From Aestuariispira ectoiniformans (GTDB lineage Bacteria > Pseudomonadota > Alphaproteobacteria > UBA8366 > Aestuariispiraceae): DNA of 64,000 nt. Positions 29,574-39,286 of this stretch are shown here, one piece after another; the stretch's first letter is position 1; every line of letters starts with the position of its first letter. Both the position numbers and the translations under genes were made by a program. Below the pieces are notes generated by a model. It saw nothing but the letters and a program-made list of their open reading frames with translations. It was not told the origin of the DNA and ran no database searches. The stretch spans positions 744,001 to 808,000 of the forward strand of contig NZ_CP062788.1 in assembly GCF_025136295.1 (NCBI RefSeq), in the 5' to 3' direction.

Positions 29574-30353
29574 TCAGGCCCGGCGCGCCAACATCGGTGC
29601 CTCGTCGGGCCGCAGGGTCAGGACCTCCACCCCATCCTTCGTGACGGCAACCGTATGTTCGAACTGGGCGGAGAGCTTGCCGTCATTGGTCACGACCGTC
29701 CAGCCGTCGCTTTCGGTGGTGACGTTGCGGGTGCCCTGGTTGACCATGGGTTCAATTGTGAAGACCATGCCCTCGCGCAGCGTCAGGCCCGTTCCGCGCC
29801 TGCCGAAATTGAGCACATTCGGTTCCTCGTGCATCTCGCGGCCAATGCCATGCCCGCAATATTCCCGCACCACGGCGCAACCGTTCCGTTTGGCATGGCG
29901 TTCGATTGCAAAGCCCACATCCCCAAGGGTGGCGCCGGGCCGCACCTGTTTGATGCCTTTCCACATGGCCGCCTGGGCGATCTGCACAATCCGCCGCGCG
30001 GCAGGCGAGGCATTGCCGATCACATAGGTCTTGCTCGAATCCGCAATAAAGCCGTTCTTTTCCAGCGTGATGTCGAGGTTGATGATATCGCCGTCCCGGA
30101 TGATCTCGTCATGGTCGGGGATGCCATGGCAGACCACATGATTGATCGAACAGTTCAGGACATATTTGAAACCATATTGTCCCTTGCTCGCCGGTCGCGC
30201 GTTGAGGTCCCCGGTAATGAAACGGTCAACCATGTCGTTGACCTGCATGGTGGACATGCCGGCAAGCTCCTGCCCGTCCAGCATCTCGAAGACGGAGGCC
30301 AGCAATCTACCCGATACGCGCATCAGCGCGATTTCATCCGGTGTTTTGACCAT
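29574..30353 (-). CDS. map: methionine aminopeptidase type I
   Basis: A 259-residue metalloprotease that removes the initiator methionine from nascent proteins. Metal ligands are visible in the pita-bread fold: GDIINLDITLEKNGFIADSSKTY (two Asp), GIGREMHEEPNVLNFG (His), FTIEPMVNQG (Glu) and QFEHTVAVTKDG (Glu). Also NHVVCHGIPD (His near the active site). It begins one base after the stop of the ParD-like gene and so is translated from the same mRNA. Confidence 0.95.
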   Translation of the reverse strand: MVKTPDEIALMRVSGRLLASVFEMLDGQELAGMSTMQVNDMVDRFITGDLNARPASKGQYGFKYVLNCSINHVVCHGIPDHDEIIRDGDIINLDITLEKNGFIADSSKTYVIGNASPAARRIVQIAQAAMWKGIKQVRPGATLGDVGFAIERHAKRNGCAVVREYCGHGIGREMHEEPNVLNFGRRGTGLTLREGMVFTIEPMVNQGTRNVTTESDGWTVVTNDGKLSAQFEHTVAVTKDGVEVLTLRPDEAPMLARRA

Positions 30354-30354
30354 G

Positions 30355-30570
30355 TCACGCCGCCGATATTTGTTTGTCAGCGGAGAGAGGCTCCTGCGCG
30401 GCCTTGACCTGCATTTCCACGATTTCATTGAAAGACAGGGTCGGGTTGGCCTCGCTCAGCATGCCGATCTTCATCCAGAATTCGGCCTGTGCATTGATGG
30501 AACGGCACATGACGGTGCTTGTCCGGCGAACCTTCTCATGCAGGTCCTCATCAATCTTTACGATGCCCAA
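30355..30570 (-). CDS. ParD-like family protein upstream of map
   Basis: A 71-residue protein of the ParD-like (DUF3423) family: the central EKVRRTSTVMCRSINAQAEFWMKIG matches the ribbon-helix-helix of ParD-type antitoxins. Start is TTG at 30570 with AGGAGA 7 bases upstream. It ends one base before map. No toxin gene adjoins it; Map appears to be the partner. Its promoter region has three copies of a 10-base repeat, typical of autoregulation by ribbon-helix-helix proteins. Protein could act as transcriptional repressor of the map operon. Confidence 0.8.
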   Translation of the reverse strand: MGIVKIDEDLHEKVRRTSTVMCRSINAQAEFWMKIGMLSEANPTLSFNEIVEMQVKAAQEPLSADKQISAA

Positions 30571-30590
30571 GACATTCTCCTGACAGAATT

Positions 30591-30631
30591 TATATACGAT
30601 CTATATACGATTAATATATGGATCGTATATT
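30591..30631. promoter_or_regulatory. iterated operator upstream of parD-like/map
   Basis: TATATACGAT occurs twice in direct orientation (30591-30600 and 30602-30611, 11 bases apart, about one helical turn), and a nearly exact inverted copy (ATCGTATAT) lies at 30622-30630. The block is about 20 bases upstream of the parD-like start. Confidence 0.6.
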
Positions 30632-30675
30632 TAAATCAATCAGAATTCGGATGTCTCTGCACTCTGGCGTCGGGA

Positions 30676-31353
30676 TCAGTCGCCAGGCTTTCTTGCCACA
30701 ATGAAATGGTTGGGCGGGGAGGCAGGGTAGTCGCCTGTCTCGACGATCTCGAAACCGGCATCTTTGAGGTATCCTTCCAGTTGCGGGATCGAAAGAAAGG
30801 TGACCGGCGGGGCAAGACGGAACAACCGCATGACGGAGACCAGCGGTTTGAACAGCCAGGCCTTTCCCGCCAGGCAGGGCGTTTTGGAGATGAACAGTCC
30901 GCCCGGTTTCAGACGGCTGTTGATCCGGGCGGCTGCCGCCGGAACGTCATCCAGAAGGTGCAGCATGTTGAAGGCCAGTACCGCGTCGAAAATTTCCTCG
31001 TCGAAACAGGGGTCGAAGGGGGTTGCCTGCCGGAACTCGATGTTTTCGACGTCGTGGTCGGCAGCCTTTTCAAGCCCGATTGCGATCATGGTAGCGGAAA
31101 CGTCGCTGGCCGTGATGGTGCCGACGCAATCCGCCAGCAGCAGGGCGGTGCTGCCGGTGCCGCAGCCGATTTCCAGAACCTTGTCCTGTCTCGACAGATG
31201 GCTGCGGGTGCGCTCCATGGTTTGCTTATAGGCGTGGATATTCTTGATTGGTTTCCTGGAATATTTGAAGGCTACCTTGTTCCAGAATGCTTCGGCGTCG
31301 TTCAACGTCCCATCCTTTTCGAGAAATACGGTTTCATGCGGTATTCCATGCAA
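30676..31353 (-). CDS. class I SAM-dependent methyltransferase
   Basis: A 225-residue methyltransferase with the SAM-binding loop KVLEIGCGTGSTALLLADCV (about residues 58-77), acidic residue in TASDVSATMIAIG, ATPFDPCFDEEIFDAVLAFNMLHLLDD and RINSRLKPGGLFISKTP. The start is not settled: TTG at 31353 opens the longest frame; an internal TTG at 31305 has AAGGATGGG upstream. It is transcribed away from a LysR gene, the gap between them being 38 bases. A 10-base inverted repeat spans both starts. Substrate unknown. Confidence 0.88.
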   Translation of the reverse strand: MHGIPHETVFLEKDGTLNDAEAFWNKVAFKYSRKPIKNIHAYKQTMERTRSHLSRQDKVLEIGCGTGSTALLLADCVGTITASDVSATMIAIGLEKAADHDVENIEFRQATPFDPCFDEEIFDAVLAFNMLHLLDDVPAAAARINSRLKPGGLFISKTPCLAGKAWLFKPLVSVMRLFRLAPPVTFLSIPQLEGYLKDAGFEIVETGDYPASPPNHFIVARKPGD

Positions 31354-31407
31354 ATCTGATTTTTTGAATTGCCTAAATTCGGAAGTTATATATGCATATT
31401 TGCATGG
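31346..31407. promoter_or_regulatory. inverted repeat across the methyltransferase/LysR divergent start
   Basis: CCATGCAAAT (31346-31355) and ATTTGCATGG (31398-31407) form a perfect 10-base inverted repeat with a 42-base spacer covering both gene starts. It could be a binding site for the divergently transcribed LysR protein. Confidence 0.4.
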
Positions 31408-32300
31408 ATTGGAGAGCGATCAACTTTGACTGGAACAGAGCACGTGCTTTTCTCGTTGCCGCGGAGGAAGGGTCCTTGTCGGCGGCGGCACGGGCCTTGC
31501 GGGTGGCGCAGCCGACGTTGGGCCGTCAGGTGAGCGCACTTGAGCAGGAACTGGGCGTGGTGCTTTTCGAGCGTGTCGGCCGGGATTTGGTCCTGACGCC
31601 GTCGGGCTGGGAACTGGTGGACCATGTCCGCGCCATGGGCGAGGCGGCCAATCAGGTTTCCCTGACAGCGGCGGGCCAGTCGCAACAGATCGAGGGTTCT
31701 ATCTGTATTTCCGCCAGCGACAGTTTTGCCACCTACAGCCTGGCCCCGATCATCGGGAAGCTGCGCCGGGAGCAGCCGGGTATCGAGATCCGTGTGATCG
31801 CCTCCAACAAACCCAGCGACCTGCGGCGGCGGGAGGCCGATATCGCGATCCGCCATTTCCGGCCGGAAGAACCGGACCTGATCGCCCGCAAGATCCACGA
31901 AACGGAAGCCTATTTCTATGCAACGCCCGACTATCTGCGCGAAATTGGCAACCCGACCACGGTAGATGGCTTCCAACATGCGGATTTCCTGGGCTTTGAC
32001 GGCATCGAAACAATGCTGGCCGCTGTGAATACCGTTGGTTTGGGCCTGACGTTGCGGAATTTTCCGATCCTGATTGATAATCACGCCGTGCAATGGGAGA
32101 TGGTCAAACAGAGTGTCGGCATCGGCGTGATGACGGCAGAGATCGGCGACGCGGAACCGACGGTCGAACGGATTCTGCCGGATATGGAACCCTTCGTGGT
32201 GCCGATCTGGCTGACCACCCATCGCGAACTCAGGACCAGCAGGCGCGTGCGGATTGTCTTCGATTTCCTGGCCGAGGAAATCGGCCGGGACCGGCGATAA
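31392..32300 (+). CDS. LysR-family regulator
   Basis: A 302-residue LysR protein: helix-turn-helix NRARAFLVAAEEGSLSAAARALRVAQPTLGRQVSALEQELG, effector domain from about residue 95 (EGSICISASDSFATYSLAPIIGKLRRE). The start at 31392 has GGAAG six bases upstream; a second ATG is at 31404. It is divergent from a methyltransferase gene, which may be its target. The last residues follow the standard LysR pattern. The inducer is unknown. Confidence 0.9.
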   Translation: MHICMDWRAINFDWNRARAFLVAAEEGSLSAAARALRVAQPTLGRQVSALEQELGVVLFERVGRDLVLTPSGWELVDHVRAMGEAANQVSLTAAGQSQQIEGSICISASDSFATYSLAPIIGKLRREQPGIEIRVIASNKPSDLRRREADIAIRHFRPEEPDLIARKIHETEAYFYATPDYLREIGNPTTVDGFQHADFLGFDGIETMLAAVNTVGLGLTLRNFPILIDNHAVQWEMVKQSVGIGVMTAEIGDAEPTVERILPDMEPFVVPIWLTTHRELRTSRRVRIVFDFLAEEIGRDRR

Positions 32301-32412
32301 TCCGGTTTGGGTCCGTCTGGTATTGTACGGGTGACAATTTTTCCCGTCTGGCACCGGTCCTTGCCGCTTTCTGTCCCTTGAAGCATCCGCTGCATCGCAC
32401 CATACTTATGCC

Positions 32413-33003
32413 ATGCCAAGGCCATTGAGTGAAAAATACAAACTTGGGGCGAAACCACAGCCCCGGGCCTGCGATCATCCCGATTGCAGCGAGGCGGGGG
32501 TGCATCGTGCGCCCCGGTCGCATGAGGCCTTGCGCGACTATTACTGGTTCTGCCTGACGCATGTGCGCGAATACAATGCCAACTGGAATTTCTGCAAGGG
32601 TATGGCGCCCGATGCGATGGACCGGCTGGCGCGCGAGGATGCCTGCTGGGGGCGGCCGACCTGGCCCATGGGGTCCAAGGGGGCGGCCCATAAGGCGCAG
32701 CCGGATTTTGACGATCCGTTCGACGTTTTCGACGAAATCCGAAGAAACAGGCAGTCCGGGGCTGAAAAAGAGACGAAATCAGCGGTTGATCATCCGACCC
32801 TGGAAGCGTTAGAGATTTTGGGGCTGCAGGAACCTTTGACCATGGAGGCGCTTAAAGTGAGATATAAGGCGCTGGCGAAGGAGTTGCATCCCGATCTGAA
32901 TGGCCAGGATCAGGAGGCGGAAAACCGCCTCAAGGTGATCAACCATGCCTACACGGTTTTGAAGAAAAATCTGATGCAAAACACGGTGGACGAGGCTATT
33001 TAG
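32413..33003 (+). CDS. J-domain protein linked to cobS-cobT
   Basis: A 196-residue protein. The C-terminal 60 residues form a J domain (LEILGLQEPLTMEALKVRYKALAKELHPDLNG with the obligatory HPD motif, then LKVINHAYTVLKKN). The N-terminal half has a conserved pattern rich in Cys/His and aromatics (CDHPDCSEAGVHRAPRSHEALRDYYWFCLTHVREYN), possibly a metal-binding site. It precedes cobS by 81 bases. Such J-domain proteins are regularly next to cobST in alphaproteobacteria and may help chaperone the chelatase, but this is inference. Confidence 0.85.
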   Translation: MPRPLSEKYKLGAKPQPRACDHPDCSEAGVHRAPRSHEALRDYYWFCLTHVREYNANWNFCKGMAPDAMDRLAREDACWGRPTWPMGSKGAAHKAQPDFDDPFDVFDEIRRNRQSGAEKETKSAVDHPTLEALEILGLQEPLTMEALKVRYKALAKELHPDLNGQDQEAENRLKVINHAYTVLKKNLMQNTVDEAI

Positions 33004-33084
33004 GACTGGGTCCGGCAAAAACCCGCCGGAACCGACAAGTTTTTTTGGGATTATTGTTGTTTAAGTAGGGAGCCGGACAGGACC

Positions 33085-34086
33085 ATGACTGCAATGACCG
33101 ATACGGCGGTGGTGAGCACCGATCAACTGGATGCCCCCGACATGGAAGTGTCCGTTCGCCAGACCTTCAATCTGGATTCAGACATGATGGTTCCGGCTTT
33201 CTCCGAGCGTTCCGACCATGTGCCGGAGGTGGACCCCACCTATCAGTTCGACCATGACACGACCATGGCGATCCTGGCGGGCTTTGCCTATAACCGCCGC
33301 GTGATGATCCAGGGCTATCACGGTACAGGTAAATCCACCCATATCGAACAGGTGGCCGCACGCCTGAACTGGCCCTGCATCCGTGTGAACCTGGACAGCC
33401 ATATCAGCCGTATCGACCTGGTCGGTAAGGACGCAATTGTCCTGCGTGACGGCAAACAGGTCACCGAATTCCAGGAAGGCATTCTGCCTTGGGCGCTGCA
33501 GCGTCCGGTCGCAATCTGCTTCGACGAATATGACGCCGGTCGCCCGGACGTGATGTTCGTGATCCAGCGTGTCCTGGAAAAAGAGGGTCGCCTGACCCTG
33601 CTCGACCAGAGCCGCGTGATCCGCCCGAACAAATATTTCCGTCTGTTCGCCACCGCCAACACGGTCGGCCTGGGCGACACCAGCGGCCTGTATCACGGCA
33701 CCCAGCAGATCAACCAGGGCCAGATGGACCGTTGGTCGATCGTGTCCACGCTGAACTATCTGCCGCATGACGACGAGGTCAAAATCCTGCTCGCCAAGCT
33801 GCCGGAATATGACAGCAATGACGGCCGCGACCAGATTAACGCGATGGTACAACTGGCCGATATGACCCGCGCCGGTTTCATCAGCGGCGATATCTCCACC
33901 GTCATGAGCCCGCGTACGGTTATCACCTGGGCGGAAAATGCCGAAATCTTCAAGGACCCGGCATTCGCCTTCCGCGTCACCTTCCTGAACAAATGTGATG
34001 AGACGGAACGCGCGATTGTCGCGGAATACTATCAGCGCTGCTTTGGCGAGGAACTGCCGCATTCGGTCGGCGTCCAGTTGAGCTAA
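33085..34086 (+). CDS. cobS: cobaltochelatase subunit CobS
   Basis: A 333-residue AAA+ ATPase of the aerobic cobaltochelatase CobNST, which inserts Co2+ into hydrogenobyrinate a,c-diamide in vitamin B12 synthesis. Walker [20 protein letters not shown] lies near residue 75; Walker B is [23 protein letters not shown]; sensor [20 protein letters not shown]. It is followed by cobT after an 82-base gap with a strong hairpin. The third subunit CobN is not in the window. No cobalamin riboswitch was recognised upstream. Confidence 0.96.
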   Translation: MTAMTDTAVVSTDQLDAPDMEVSVRQTFNLDSDMMVPAFSERSDHVPEVDPTYQFDHDTTMAILAGFAYNRRVMIQGYHGTGKSTHIEQVAARLNWPCIRVNLDSHISRIDLVGKDAIVLRDGKQVTEFQEGILPWALQRPVAICFDEYDAGRPDVMFVIQRVLEKEGRLTLLDQSRVIRPNKYFRLFATANTVGLGDTSGLYHGTQQINQGQMDRWSIVSTLNYLPHDDEVKILLAKLPEYDSNDGRDQINAMVQLADMTRAGFISGDISTVMSPRTVITWAENAEIFKDPAFAFRVTFLNKCDETERAIVAEYYQRCFGEELPHSVGVQLS

Positions 34087-34100
34087 GGCAGGGTTACCCG

Positions 34101-34136
34101 CGCCCGCCCTCTCCTTGATGGAGGGGGCTATGGGCG
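34101..34136 (+). repeat. strong hairpin between cobS and cobT (REP-like)
   Basis: GCCCTCTCC (34106-34114) pairs with GGAGGGGGC (34120-34128, one G-U), and CGCCC (34101-34105) with GGGCG (34132-34136), making a 14-bp rod with a 3-base bulge. There is no T-run after it, so it is probably not a terminator. It resembles the common proteobacterial CCCTCTCC...GGGGGCTATGGGCG-type palindromes and may stabilise the cobS mRNA. Confidence 0.7.
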
Positions 34137-34168
34137 AGGGCGGATACAGGTGGTGAAAAGGGTCGGTA

Positions 34169-36088
34169 ATGAGCGATTCCAATGATCGGTTAGAGGAATT
34201 CAAACGCTGCAATGCGGCGGCTTTCCGGGCGATCTCCGGCCGGTTGGATATTGAAGTGTCCTATGGCACGGAACCGGCCCATATGACCGGGGAACGCGCC
34301 CGCCTGCCTTTCCCGGCCCGTGACCTGCCCGCCGATGATCTGGCCCGCGCCCGTGGCGAGGCCGATGGCCTTGCGATCAAACTGGCGCATCACGATCAGC
34401 AATTGCATATGTCGCGCCGCCCGACCGGCGACGTGGCACCGGTCCTGTTCGACGCGCTGGAAGATGCGCGGGTAGAGGCGGTTGGTCTGCGCCATATGGA
34501 AGGGGCGCGCCAGAATATGGCCGAGGCCCTGGAACAGCGTTACCAGAGGCTTGGCTATCAGCGTATCTCGGAACGTACCGAGGCCACCCTGCCGGAAGTG
34601 GTGCGCATGCTGGCGCGTGAGCGTCTGACCGGTATGACGCCGCCGCCGTCGGCCATGCAGGCGGTGGAACTCTGGCGTCCTTATCTGGAAACGAAAATTT
34701 CTGAAGCTTTGGAAAATCTGGTTCCGGTGACGGATGACCAGGATGCCTATGCCAAGGCCGCCCGCCAGTTGATCCAGGATATGGATGTCGACATGGGCAT
34801 GAACGAGTCGTCTGAAAGCAGCGACGAGTCCGACCAGAGCGACGAAACCGAGGAGATGCAGGACAACCAGGCCCGCAGCGACGAGGAAAACGGCGAGCAG
34901 GGCGACCAGCAGTCCCAGATGGATGACGGTTCGTCCGAACAGGGCGACAGCGACAGCAGCATGGATTCCGATATCGGCGACATGCTGGACGAGATGCTGG
35001 CTGAAGATATGATGCCTGCGCCCGGTTCCGAAGAGGCCGGCGAGATGGGCAAACAATGGCGCCCCGAAAACGACCTGTCCAATGTCGGTAACGAAGCCTT
35101 CTATCGCATCTTTACGCAGGGGTTCGACGAGGTGGTCCGGGCGGAAGACCTCTGTGATCCGGAAGAATTGGAACGGCTGCGCCAGATGTTGGACCAGCAG
35201 TTGACCCATCTGCAGGGCATTATTGGCAAGCTGGCCAACCGGCTGCAGCGCCGCCTGATGGCCCAGCAACAGCGCAGTTGGGATTTCGACCTGGAAGAAG
35301 GCATGCTGGACACCGGCCGGTTGAGCCGCGTGGTTACCAATCCGCTGCACGCGCTGTCCTTCAAATGGGAAACGGAAGCGGATTTCCGCGACACGGTCGT
35401 GACCCTGCTGCTGGATAATTCCGGTTCCATGCGGGGCCGTCCGATCACCATTGCGGCGATGAGTGCCGATATTCTGGCACGGACGCTGGAACGCTGTGGC
35501 GTGAAGGTGGAAATCCTGGGCTTTACTACCCGCGCCTGGAAGGGTGGCCAGTCCCGCGAACAATGGATCGCCGACGGCAAGCCCGCCAATCCGGGCCGTC
35601 TCAATGACCTGCGCCATATCGTTTACAAGGCCGCCGACGAACCCTATCGCCGGGGTCGCCGTAATCTGGGCCTGATGCTGCGCGAAGGGTTGCTGAAAGA
35701 GAATATCGACGGCGAGGCCCTGATGTGGGCGCATCAGCGCCTGCTGGCCCGCCCGGAAGAACGCCGCATCCTGATGGTGATCTCCGACGGGGCGCCGGTG
35801 GACGACAGTACGCTGTCGGTCAACCCGGGCAACTACCTGGAACGCCATCTGCGCGATGTGATCGACTATATCGAGACCAAGTCGCCGGTCGAGGTTGTCG
35901 CCATCGGCATCGGCCATGACGTGACCCGTTATTATCGGCGCGCGGTGACCATCGTCGATGTGGAACAGTTGGGTGGCACCATGATGGAACAGCTCGCGGA
36001 CCTGTTCGAGGACGAGGTCTCCATGCCCCGTGGCCGGGTCGAGGCACGCAAGAGAGGCGCATCCCAGGGCAAGTCGCCGTCTTTCTGA
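34169..36088 (+). CDS. cobT: cobaltochelatase subunit CobT
   Basis: A 639-residue subunit of CobNST. The N-terminal half ([27 protein letters not shown]-like, [25 protein letters not shown]) ends in an acidic, Ser-rich stretch of about 90 residues (about 208-297; [16 protein letters not shown]), and the C-terminal von Willebrand A domain has a MIDAS motif [14 protein letters not shown] near residue 413. The acidic linker is normal for CobT. CobT is thought to bind CobS rings and act through its metal-dependent adhesion site. A poorly defined hairpin lies before it; the gene ends opposite the e(P4) gene. Confidence 0.96.
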   Translation: MSDSNDRLEEFKRCNAAAFRAISGRLDIEVSYGTEPAHMTGERARLPFPARDLPADDLARARGEADGLAIKLAHHDQQLHMSRRPTGDVAPVLFDALEDARVEAVGLRHMEGARQNMAEALEQRYQRLGYQRISERTEATLPEVVRMLARERLTGMTPPPSAMQAVELWRPYLETKISEALENLVPVTDDQDAYAKAARQLIQDMDVDMGMNESSESSDESDQSDETEEMQDNQARSDEENGEQGDQQSQMDDGSSEQGDSDSSMDSDIGDMLDEMLAEDMMPAPGSEEAGEMGKQWRPENDLSNVGNEAFYRIFTQGFDEVVRAEDLCDPEELERLRQMLDQQLTHLQGIIGKLANRLQRRLMAQQQRSWDFDLEEGMLDTGRLSRVVTNPLHALSFKWETEADFRDTVVTLLLDNSGSMRGRPITIAAMSADILARTLERCGVKVEILGFTTRAWKGGQSREQWIADGKPANPGRLNDLRHIVYKAADEPYRRGRRNLGLMLREGLLKENIDGEALMWAHQRLLARPEERRILMVISDGAPVDDSTLSVNPGNYLERHLRDVIDYIETKSPVEVVAIGIGHDVTRYYRRAVTIVDVEQLGGTMMEQLADLFEDEVSMPRGRVEARKRGASQGKSPSF

Positions 36089-36106
36089 TCGTGCATGAGG
36101 ACACAC

Positions 36107-36130
36107 AAAAACGACCCGGAAATCCGGGCC
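36107..36130 (-). terminator. terminator of the e(P4)-type phosphatase gene
   Basis: CCCGG (36115-36119) pairs with CCGGG (36124-36128); on the minus strand it is followed by TCGTTTTTG. It serves leftward transcription and lies between convergent cobT and the phosphatase gene. Confidence 0.6.
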
Positions 36131-36158
36131 GCCTTCGCAATCTGCAGTGATCTATCGG

Positions 36159-37010
36159 TTACTGCTTCCAGATGCTCAGTTTGTTGGTTTTTTCACTGCG
36201 CTTCTGGTCGCTGGGTTTCTTGTAGTCAAAGCCGAAGGAGGCTGCTTCCCAGGAACCGTAGGTCGGGTTCGGCAGCATGATCCAGTCTTTGCCCCAATGG
36301 CTTTTGTTGCTGCTGTATTCCTTGGCGCGGTCGCCTTTATAGCCGTCCACGAAGTCACCCAAGTTGTCACCGATCAGGAGAAGAACGCGATGGTCCTTGG
36401 CGACATGGGCGCGGCGGACACCTTTCTTGGAGGATTTCCACTCTTCCTTCTCCTTTTTCAGGAGAACGGTGTCATAGGCCTCTTCGATCGGATAGCCGAG
36501 GGCTTTCAGGTTTTTGCGGGTGGCTTCCTCCAGGTTGCCCGTGCGGTTCGACACGTAATAGACGGTCACACCCTTGGACGCGGCATAGGTGATGAAATCG
36601 AGCGATCCCGGAATAACGCGGGAGGTTTCGGTCTTCACATAGGCGTCCCAGGTCTTACCACTGAAATGGTTGCCGGTGGCGACCATCCAGGCCTGATAGT
36701 CGGAGTTGTCCAGAACGGTTTCGTCCACGTCGAGAATGACGGCGGGCGGCAGATCCTTGTAGCCGTTGCCCGGTTCGCTGACGGCAGTCCAGGATTTGTC
36801 GGCCAGGGCCTGGTCCAGGCGCAGTTTGGCAAGGGCGTAGGCAGCCATGGTGCTGGCCTTGTATTCGACGGACTTCTGCATCCAGTAGGTGGCGTTCAGA
36901 TTGTCGTTCGCACCGGCCATCGGCTTGGCGCTGTCGGCCTGGGCGGCGCCGGCAAGGGCAATGCCCCCGACAAGGGCGGCGGAAAGGGCCAAGGTTTTCA
37001 TGCGGAACAT
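36159..37010 (-). CDS. 5'-nucleotidase / acid phosphatase, e(P4)-type
   Basis: A 283-residue HAD-superfamily phosphatase with a signal peptide (LALSAALVGGIALAGAAQA). The catalytic motif AVILDVDETVLDNSDYQ (near residue 92) matches the class C / e(P4) acid phosphatases, and VTVYYVSNRTGNLEEATRKNL is the second motif; LIGDNLGDFVDGYKGDR supplies the acidic residues. Such enzymes dephosphorylate nucleotides such as NMN in the periplasm or at the outer membrane. The signal lacks an obvious lipobox, so it is probably soluble in the periplasm. Confidence 0.92.
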   Translation of the reverse strand: MFRMKTLALSAALVGGIALAGAAQADSAKPMAGANDNLNATYWMQKSVEYKASTMAAYALAKLRLDQALADKSWTAVSEPGNGYKDLPPAVILDVDETVLDNSDYQAWMVATGNHFSGKTWDAYVKTETSRVIPGSLDFITYAASKGVTVYYVSNRTGNLEEATRKNLKALGYPIEEAYDTVLLKKEKEEWKSSKKGVRRAHVAKDHRVLLLIGDNLGDFVDGYKGDRAKEYSSNKSHWGKDWIMLPNPTYGSWEAASFGFDYKKPSDQKRSEKTNKLSIWKQ

Positions 37011-37056
37011 GGGTAGTTTCCCCCTGAGTGACTGTTGGTCATTTATTCAGTAAGCG

Positions 37057-37090
37057 AAAAAAAACAGGCGCCTTCCTTTTGGAAGACGCC
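37057..37090 (-). terminator. terminator of the leftward receptor gene at 37.2 kb
   Basis: On the minus strand GGCGTCTTCC pairs with GGAAGGCGCC around AAAA, then eight T. It lies 70 bases past the receptor stop and upstream of the phosphatase gene. Confidence 0.85.
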
Positions 37091-37161
37091 CAGATTAGCA
37101 CCACGACTGATGCTGGCAAGAATTTGTTGACCTAATGGTCAGGCGTGGTCGGGTCCTGAAA

Positions 37162-38484
37162 TCAGGCTGCGTTCACATCCTCCAGGAAGCGCCCGACCTC
37201 TGATTCCAGGTTCTGCGATTTGGACAATAGATCCCCGGCGGCATCCACGATCAGTCTGGCTTCGTCGCCGGTTTCGCCGGCGGCCTGGTTTACCGCGGCG
37301 ATGTTGGAGGAAACCTCGGTCGTGCCCATGGCGGCCTGTTCCACATTGCGGGCGATCTCCCGCGTGGCCTCGGTCTGGTCCTCCACCGCATTGGTGATGG
37401 CATGGGCAATGTCGTTGATTTCCTCGATCGTCTTGGCGATCCCCGCCAGCGCACCTGCGGAGGCCTGGCTGGCACCCTGAATCTGGGTGATGTGATTGCG
37501 GATTTCGTCGGTGGCCTTGGAGGTCTGGTTGGCCAGGCTTTTGACCTCGTTGGCGACAACGGCAAATCCCTTGCCGGCCTCACCGGCACGGGCCGCCTCG
37601 ATGGTCGCGTTCAGCGCCAGCAGGTTGGTCTGTTCGGCAATATCGGTGATCAGGTTGACCACCTCGTCGATTTTTTCCACTGCATTGACCAGATTGTTGA
37701 CGGTCGCACGGGTTTTCTCTGCCTGGGTGACGGCCCCTTCGGCCACATGGGAGGCGCGCTCCACATGGCGGGAGATTTCCTGTTCGCTGGCGGCCAGTTC
37801 CTCTGCGGCGGCGGCAACGGTCTCAACATTGGTTGCGGCCTGTTCGGCGGCGGCGGCCACCGTCATGGCGCGTTCCGCACTTTGGCTGGCGACCCCGGAC
37901 AGGTTGCCTGCGGACCCGTTCAATTGTGATGCGGCGCTGGAGACCGTCCCGACAACGGTGCCCACGCTGGCGCGGAAATCGTCGGCCAGCTTCGTCAGGA
38001 CCGCCTTGCGTTCCCGTTTGCTGGTTTCTTCCGCCATTTCCTTTTCCTGCTGAAGCTTGTTGGCGCGGATGGCGTTTTCCTTGAAGACCAGCACGGCGCG
38101 GGCCATGTCACCGATCTCGCTTTTCCAGTCCTGGTAAGGCACATCGGTTTCGAGCTGTCCATCGGCGAGGCGGCTCATGGAGCTGGTCATCGCGTTCAGC
38201 GGGCGGACCAGATGCAGTCTGGTCCACCAGACATTCATCATCGCCATGCCGAGCAGCATCAGGACGATGGCGGCCAGGCTGTAGTTGGTGAATTCCACCA
38301 GAGTATCCAGTTCATGCTGCAGGGCGGCAACATTCAGCTCTCCCGGCGCGGAGACCATGTCAAAGACCGTATTCGACCCTGTGATGATGATATAGGAGAT
38401 CGCGCCGACGAAAACGACGGTCGACATCATCACGATGGAAAACAGAACGCCCAGAAGACTGATTTTGTAATTGGAAATTTTCAT
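37162..38484 (-). CDS. methyl-accepting chemotaxis protein with short periplasmic loop
   Basis: A 440-residue chemoreceptor. One membrane helix (about 8-30), a periplasmic loop of about 40 residues and a second helix (about 70-90), HAMP (about 90-145), then the coiled coil with [20 protein letters not shown] (about residues 280-300). The periplasmic loop is too small for a standard ligand domain, so it likely senses through the membrane, by a partner protein or by its cytoplasmic part. Start ATG at 38484 is preceded by GGGAAGGA. Confidence 0.92.
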   Translation of the reverse strand: MKISNYKISLLGVLFSIVMMSTVVFVGAISYIIITGSNTVFDMVSAPGELNVAALQHELDTLVEFTNYSLAAIVLMLLGMAMMNVWWTRLHLVRPLNAMTSSMSRLADGQLETDVPYQDWKSEIGDMARAVLVFKENAIRANKLQQEKEMAEETSKRERKAVLTKLADDFRASVGTVVGTVSSAASQLNGSAGNLSGVASQSAERAMTVAAAAEQAATNVETVAAAAEELAASEQEISRHVERASHVAEGAVTQAEKTRATVNNLVNAVEKIDEVVNLITDIAEQTNLLALNATIEAARAGEAGKGFAVVANEVKSLANQTSKATDEIRNHITQIQGASQASAGALAGIAKTIEEINDIAHAITNAVEDQTEATREIARNVEQAAMGTTEVSSNIAAVNQAAGETGDEARLIVDAAGDLLSKSQNLESEVGRFLEDVNAA

Positions 38485-38632
38485 TTCCTTCCCCTCTTGC
38501 CCATTAACACGGTGCCATGATACCCAAGCCATCCACTTGGGTTCCTCACACGGGTACAGCCTGTGGCATCTACATGACCACATCGCGTGAGACATTGACT
38601 TAGCGCAAATTTGGCCGCTTTTCCGATTCCGG

Positions 38633-39286
38633 TCAATGAGCCTGTAGCGTCAGCACCGGTCCGCCAGCCGCTTCTGCGTCGCCGGGGTCATGCGTGACCA
38701 GGATTACGGGAAGGTCGCGGGCCTGATCAAACACGAAACGGCGGAAGCGATCGCGCAGGGCCGCATCCAGTTTTGAGAAGGGTTCGTCCAATAACAAAGC
38801 GCCCGGCTCGGACAACAGGGTGCGCAGGCAACTGATCCGGGCCCTCTGTCCGCCGGACAATGTGGCCGGGTCACGGTCGCCGAACCCTTGCAGACCGGCC
38901 TCGGTCATGGCGGTTGCAATGCGCGCCTCGCGGTCTGCCTTGTTGAGGCCGGGCGGCAGGCCGAAGGCCAGATTGTCGGCCACCGACAGATGCGGAAACA
39001 GCAGGTCATCCTGGAACAGAATCCCCAGATGGCGCCTTTCCGGGGGCAGAGTGGTCAGGTCTTTCGCGCCCAGTGCGACCTGTCCGCTAGCGGTGAAATC
39101 CGTGCCGAGGCTGCCGCAGAGATAGGCGAGAAGCGTTGATTTTCCCGAACCGCTGGGCCCCATGATGGTGACTGCCTGTCCGGGGTTCACCGTCAGGTCA
39201 ATGGGCTCAAAAAGGGGATGGCCCCGCAGTTCGATGCTGATGTTGCGCAAGATCAGACTGGGTTTCGGGGTGGTCTTGTCGGTCAT
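38633..39286 (-). CDS. YnjD-type ABC transporter ATPase
   Basis: A 217-residue ABC ATPase: Walker [15 protein letters not shown], signature [16 protein letters not shown], Walker [13 protein letters not shown], and H-loop VTHDPGDA. It begins overlapping the stop of the permease by 4 bases (ATGA), so the three genes form one operon in order binding protein, permease, ATPase. The set resembles E. coli YnjBCD, a putative thiamine/iron-like transporter of the ThiQ/PotA branch. Substrate is not known. Confidence 0.9.
   Translation of the reverse strand: MTDKTTPKPSLILRNISIELRGHPLFEPIDLTVNPGQAVTIMGPSGSGKSTLLAYLCGSLGTDFTASGQVALGAKDLTTLPPERRHLGILFQDDLLFPHLSVADNLAFGLPPGLNKADREARIATAMTEAGLQGFGDRDPATLSGGQRARISCLRTLLSEPGALLLDEPFSKLDAALRDRFRRFVFDQARDLPVILVTHDPGDAEAAGGPVLTLQAH

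Noticed and set aside
33004-33084. Cobalamin riboswitch before cobS
   Set aside because: The gap is only 81 bases and has no B12-box-like sequence.
34190-36106. 638-codon open frame antisense to cobT
   Set aside because: Shadow of cobT; no recognisable motifs.
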